DNA of 8,290 nucleotides from CAIOSQ01 sp044359885. GTDB lineage: Bacteria > Pseudomonadota > Alphaproteobacteria > CACIAM-22H2. The position numbers and the translations under genes are program-made. The stretch is taken from assembly GCA_044359885.1 (NCBI GenBank), contig JBIKLI010000192.1, forward strand, positions 1 through 8,290. Direction: 5' to 3'. This document shows, one piece after another, positions 6,016-8,290 of the stretch (its first letter is position 1; each line of letters begins with the position of its first letter). The notes under the pieces were generated by a model that saw nothing but the letters and a program-made list of their open reading frames with translations, did not search any database and had not been told where the DNA came from.

Positions 6016-7512
6016 TCATTCCGCCGGTTTGTCCCCGACCCAGTTCTGTTCGGGCGTCAGCTTCCAGCGATGCTGGTCGGCGGGTCGCGTGCCCCGCGCC
6101 CAGGCGCCGATCACGTCCTTGTCGCGCCGCCGGCCGCGCATGCGCGCGGCGATCGCATCGGGATCCCAGTCGGCGCGCAGCCGTTGCACGAGGCGCTCGC
6201 GCACGGCGCGATGCGCCGGATCCTCGGCGAGGTCGCGCAGTTCGAGCGGATCGGTCGCGAGGTCGAAGAGCTGCGGCCGGTATCCGTTGTAGTCGATCAG
6301 CTTCCACCGGCCGCTGCGGATCATGCGCTGCTGCACGGCCATGCCGCCCGTCCAATGCGGGACGGTATCGGTGCAGTATTCCGAGAAGGTCTCGTCGATC
6401 CAGGGCGCGTTGCCGTCGCGCGCGACGCCGAGGAAGCTGAGACCCTGGGCATTGGGCAGCGGCGCGGCGCCCAGCGCGTCCACCATCGTCGCGGTGACGT
6501 CGACCAGGTTGACGACCTGGGCGCGACGCTCGCCCTGCGGCAGATGCCCGGGCCAGCTGAGGATCAGCGGGACCTTCACCGATTCCTCGTAGAAGGTGTG
6601 CTTCCACCACAGGCCACGCTCGCCGAGCTGGTCCCCGTGGTCGGAGCTGTAGACGATCAGCGTGTCCTCGGCGAGGCCGAGCGCCTCGAGCCTGCCGACG
6701 ACCTGACCGATCAGGATGTCCAGCCGCGTGACCAGTCCCCAATAGGCCGCGCGGGCGCGCAGGACATCCTCCGGGCGCGTGTCCGTGATCTTGCGGTTCT
6801 CGCGCCACCAGGAAAGCCAGGGATGGTCTTCGGCTGGCGCCGGAAGCTCCGGCATGCCCACCCGCCCGGCATAGAGCGCGTAGTCCTCGGGCCAGGCGAT
6901 GTAGGGCGGGTGCGGCAGCATGAAGCCGACCGACAGGCAGAAGGGATCGCGGTTGCCGGCGGCGCGACCGGCGGCGATCTCCTCGAGCGCCGCGATCGCC
7001 GCGTCCGCGGTCTCCATGTCCTTGAGCTGGTACGAGCTCTGCCCCGGGCCGGAGACATCGACGCTGACGCGGTTCGGGTCGTTGGTGTCGTTGAGCGGCC
7101 CCATGTCGTGGCGCGCCACGCCGCCGTAGTTCGGGCTGTGGTCGCCGACCTCGCGCGCCACGAATCCATGCATCTGGTCCGGGCCCATGGCGTGGAGCCG
7201 GCTGATCAGCGTCGGCCTGTAGCCCGCGGCGCCCAGCGCATGCGGCCAGGTGGCGCGGTCGGAGGCCAGGAAATCGTCGTTGGTCCAGCAATCCTGCGCG
7301 GAGGGATGGCGCGCGGTCAGCATCGACATGCGGCTGGGGACGCAGATCGGCGACGGGCAGTAGGCGTTGTCGAAGACGACGCCGCGCGCGGCCAGCCGGT
7401 CGAGATTGGGGGTGCGGACAAGATTGTCGCCGTAGCAGCCGGCGACCTTCTGCGCGTGCTGGTCGGAGAACAGGAAGAGCAGGTTCGGACGCTTTGCGGC
7501 CATGGCGGTCAC
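6016..7512 (-). CDS. Cytoplasmic formylglycine-type sulfatase, choline-sulfatase-like
   Basis: A 498-residue member of the sulfatase / alkaline phosphatase superfamily (COG3119), expected to hydrolyse a sulfate ester. Metal ligands D17-Q18 occur in LLFLFSDQH and D291-H292 in SSDHGD. The formylglycine site is C57-V-P-S-R61, the C-type motif that needs a separate maturation enzyme, not present here. H201 (PHPPY) and K304 (GLWWKHTFYEE) are probable active-site residues. GPDQMHGF (110-117), DQLGERGLWWK (294-304) and FDLATDPLELRDL (416-428) resemble choline-sulfatase-type enzymes. The family GKxH catalytic Lys is replaced by R105 in SRLH. No signal peptide, so it acts after import. The GTG start at 7512 overlaps the regulator's stop in GTGA and has GGGAG (7521-7517) 4 nt upstream; the ATG at 7503 is the alternative. 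A phosphonate or phosphate ester substrate cannot be excluded. Confidence 0.93.
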   Translation of the reverse strand: MTAMAAKRPNLLFLFSDQHAQKVAGCYGDNLVRTPNLDRLAARGVVFDNAYCPSPICVPSRMSMLTARHPSAQDCWTNDDFLASDRATWPHALGAAGYRPTLISRLHAMGPDQMHGFVAREVGDHSPNYGGVARHDMGPLNDTNDPNRVSVDVSGPGQSSYQLKDMETADAAIAALEEIAAGRAAGNRDPFCLSVGFMLPHPPYIAWPEDYALYAGRVGMPELPAPAEDHPWLSWWRENRKITDTRPEDVLRARAAYWGLVTRLDILIGQVVGRLEALGLAEDTLIVYSSDHGDQLGERGLWWKHTFYEESVKVPLILSWPGHLPQGERRAQVVNLVDVTATMVDALGAAPLPNAQGLSFLGVARDGNAPWIDETFSEYCTDTVPHWTGGMAVQQRMIRSGRWKLIDYNGYRPQLFDLATDPLELRDLAEDPAHRAVRERLVQRLRADWDPDAIAARMRGRRRDKDVIGAWARGTRPADQHRWKLTPEQNWVGDKPAE

Positions 7513-8171
7513 GCGACTCCCATCATCTTGCGCTGGGCCGCCCTGAGATGCGCGGCAAGTGCGGCCGCGGCGGCATCGGCATCGCGCCGGCGCAGCGCCG
7601 CGATGACCTTCATGTGTTCGTCGATCGCCGAGAGCAGCCGCCCGGAATCGATCCGGTTGGTCAGCTGCATCAGCAGGATCCGGTCGGCGTTGACGCGATA
7701 GGTCTCGGCGATCAGGTCGTTGTCCAGCCCGGCGATCAGCGCCTGATGCATCGCCAGATCGGCGCGGATGAATTCGCGTCCGAGCTCGGCGGTGAAGCGA
7801 CGCCGCGCCCGGGCGGCGATCGCGTCCATCTTCGCCTCGACCGCGTCGAGCGACGGGATGTCGCCGGCCTCGGCATAGCGCCTCACGGCATGCAGTTCGA
7901 GCGTGGCGCGCAGCTCGAAGGCGTCGCGCAGCAGCTTGACGTTGACGTCGGCGATCTGGATGCCGCGCTGGGGAATGACCTTGACGAGCGCCTCGGCCTG
8001 CAGCTGCTTCAGCGCGTCGCGGACCGGCCCGATCTTCATGTCGACGACCGCGCAGAGCTCGCGCTGCGACACGAACTGGCCGGGCTTCAGATCCCCGTCG
8101 AAGAGGCGCTGCTTGAAGCGCGCATAGGCCTTGTCCCTGAGCATGCGTGGAACATTGACGCGGGGTTCCAT
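7509..8171 (-). CDS. GntR-family transcriptional regulator, FCD subfamily
   Basis: A 220-residue regulator (COG1802). The N-terminal winged helix-turn-helix covers roughly residues 10-75: LKPGQFVSQRELCAVVDMKI-type helices with the recognition region GPVRDALKQLQAEALV (48-63) and the wing VIPQRGIQI (65-73). The C-terminal all-helical FCD ligand domain (about 80-215) keeps the usual metal/carboxylate site: D138 and H142 (DLAMH), H186 (DEHMKV) and H208 (AAHLRA). It probably represses the operon and the divergent amidohydrolase gene until an acid ligand binds, as is common in the family. It is the first gene of the minus-strand unit, overlapping the sulfatase start in GTGA, so it likely controls its own expression. 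The ATG at 8171 lacks a strong ribosome-binding site; M10 (8144) is a less likely start. Confidence 0.93.
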   Translation of the reverse strand: MEPRVNVPRMLRDKAYARFKQRLFDGDLKPGQFVSQRELCAVVDMKIGPVRDALKQLQAEALVKVIPQRGIQIADVNVKLLRDAFELRATLELHAVRRYAEAGDIPSLDAVEAKMDAIAARARRRFTAELGREFIRADLAMHQALIAGLDNDLIAETYRVNADRILLMQLTNRIDSGRLLSAIDEHMKVIAALRRRDADAAAAALAAHLRAAQRKMMGVA

Positions 8172-8180
8172 TGACTGTCC

Positions 8181-8194
8181 ACTGAAATTTCAGT
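8181..8194. promoter_or_regulatory. Perfect 14-bp palindrome, likely GntR operator
   Basis: ACTGAAATTTCAGT is its own reverse complement. It is an AT-rich island in a GC-rich background, in the 57-bp gap between the divergent regulator and amidohydrolase genes, 10 nt before the regulator's ATG. Dimeric GntR/FCD proteins bind short palindromes in such places, so autoregulation and control of both directions are plausible. On the plus strand it lies just after a TTGACT (8171-8176) that could serve as a -35 element, but no good -10 is visible at 17-18 nt. The role as operator is inferred. Confidence 0.6.
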
Positions 8195-8214
8195 TGGGTA
8201 TCGCCTGCAGATCC

Positions 8215-8222
8215 AGGGAGGG
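8215..8222 (+). promoter_or_regulatory. Shine-Dalgarno of the divergent amidohydrolase gene
   Basis: AGGGAGGG on the plus strand ends 6 nt before the ATG at 8229. It strongly supports that start, even though only 20 codons of the gene lie in the window. Confidence 0.7.
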
Positions 8223-8228
8223 CCGGCG

Positions 8229-8290
8229 ATGGCGATCGACGCCCATGTACATTTCTGGCGGCCGGCGCTCGGACACGACATCCTGATCGT
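8229..8290 (+). CDS. Amidohydrolase/lactonase N-terminus (COG3618-like; 3' end outside window)
   Basis: Only 20 codons are present, reading MAIDAHVHFWRPALGHDILI. The IDAHVHFW start with metal-binding H6-x-H8 followed by F-W is characteristic of the amidohydrolase-2 family (COG3618), which includes L-fuconolactonase, L-rhamnono-lactonase and 2-pyrone-4,6-dicarboxylate lactonase. The start has a strong Shine-Dalgarno 6 nt upstream. It diverges from the GntR gene and shares its regulatory gap, so it probably belongs to the same regulon. A lactonase would fit with the aldo/keto reductase at the other end of the cluster. With so few residues, the exact subfamily cannot be assigned. Confidence 0.75.
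   Translation, partial: MAIDAHVHFWRPALGHDILI

Noticed and set aside
4952..7291. Binding protein as a 779-residue protein
   Set aside because: Everything before the signal peptide is the out-of-frame reading of the sulfatase gene.
5995..7701. Plus-strand open frame of about 568 codons opposite the sulfatase and regulator
   Set aside because: Composition is that of a complement shadow, with no domain motifs, while the minus strand has an intact sulfatase active site.
1..8290. tRNA, rRNA, CRISPR array, insertion sequence or attachment site
   Set aside because: No cloverleaf-like segment, no regularly spaced repeats, no transposase or integrase, and no terminal inverted repeats were seen; nearly all bases are in the coupled genes.

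Overview
The window is very GC-rich, with strong G/C bias at third codon positions, and nearly every base is coding. The protein families (an FCD-type GntR regulator, a NitT/TauT-type ABC importer, a cytoplasmic sulfatase, COG0667 and COG3618 enzymes) and the tight gene packing suggest a proteobacterium, most likely an alphaproteobacterium of the Hyphomicrobiales/Rhodospirillales kind. This placement is inference; there is no marker gene.

Layout. Almost everything is on the minus strand and reads from right to left: a GntR/FCD regulator (7509-8171), a formylglycine-type sulfatase without a signal peptide (6016-7512), a periplasmic binding protein (4952-5989), an ABC ATPase (4173-4955), an unrecognised 100-residue membrane-anchored or secreted protein (3874-4176), two different permeases (3059-3877 and 2295-3062), and an aldo/keto reductase (1339-2298). 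After an 85-bp gap comes a putative TIM-barrel, glycoside-hydrolase-like protein that runs off the left edge (1-1253). On the plus strand, diverging from the regulator, the first 20 codons of an amidohydrolase/lactonase start at 8229 and run off the right edge. A perfect 14-bp palindrome lies in the 57-bp divergent gap.

Six of the seven junctions from the regulator to the aldo/keto reductase are 4-nt ATGA or GTGA stop/start overlaps, and the seventh (sulfatase to binding protein) has one as an alternative start. This implies one polycistronic, translationally coupled unit.

Working model (inference): a sulfated organic compound is captured in the periplasm, imported by a heterodimeric ABC transporter, and desulfated in the cytoplasm by the sulfatase. 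The carbon part may then be handled by an aldose-dehydrogenase-like aldo/keto reductase and a COG3618 lactonase-like enzyme, a pairing known from L-fucose-type oxidation, with the TIM-barrel protein possibly acting on a glycoside. The substrate cannot be read from the sequence. The most unusual parts are the small unknown gene embedded between the ATPase and permease genes, and the sulfatase's Arg where the family usually has a catalytic Lys.
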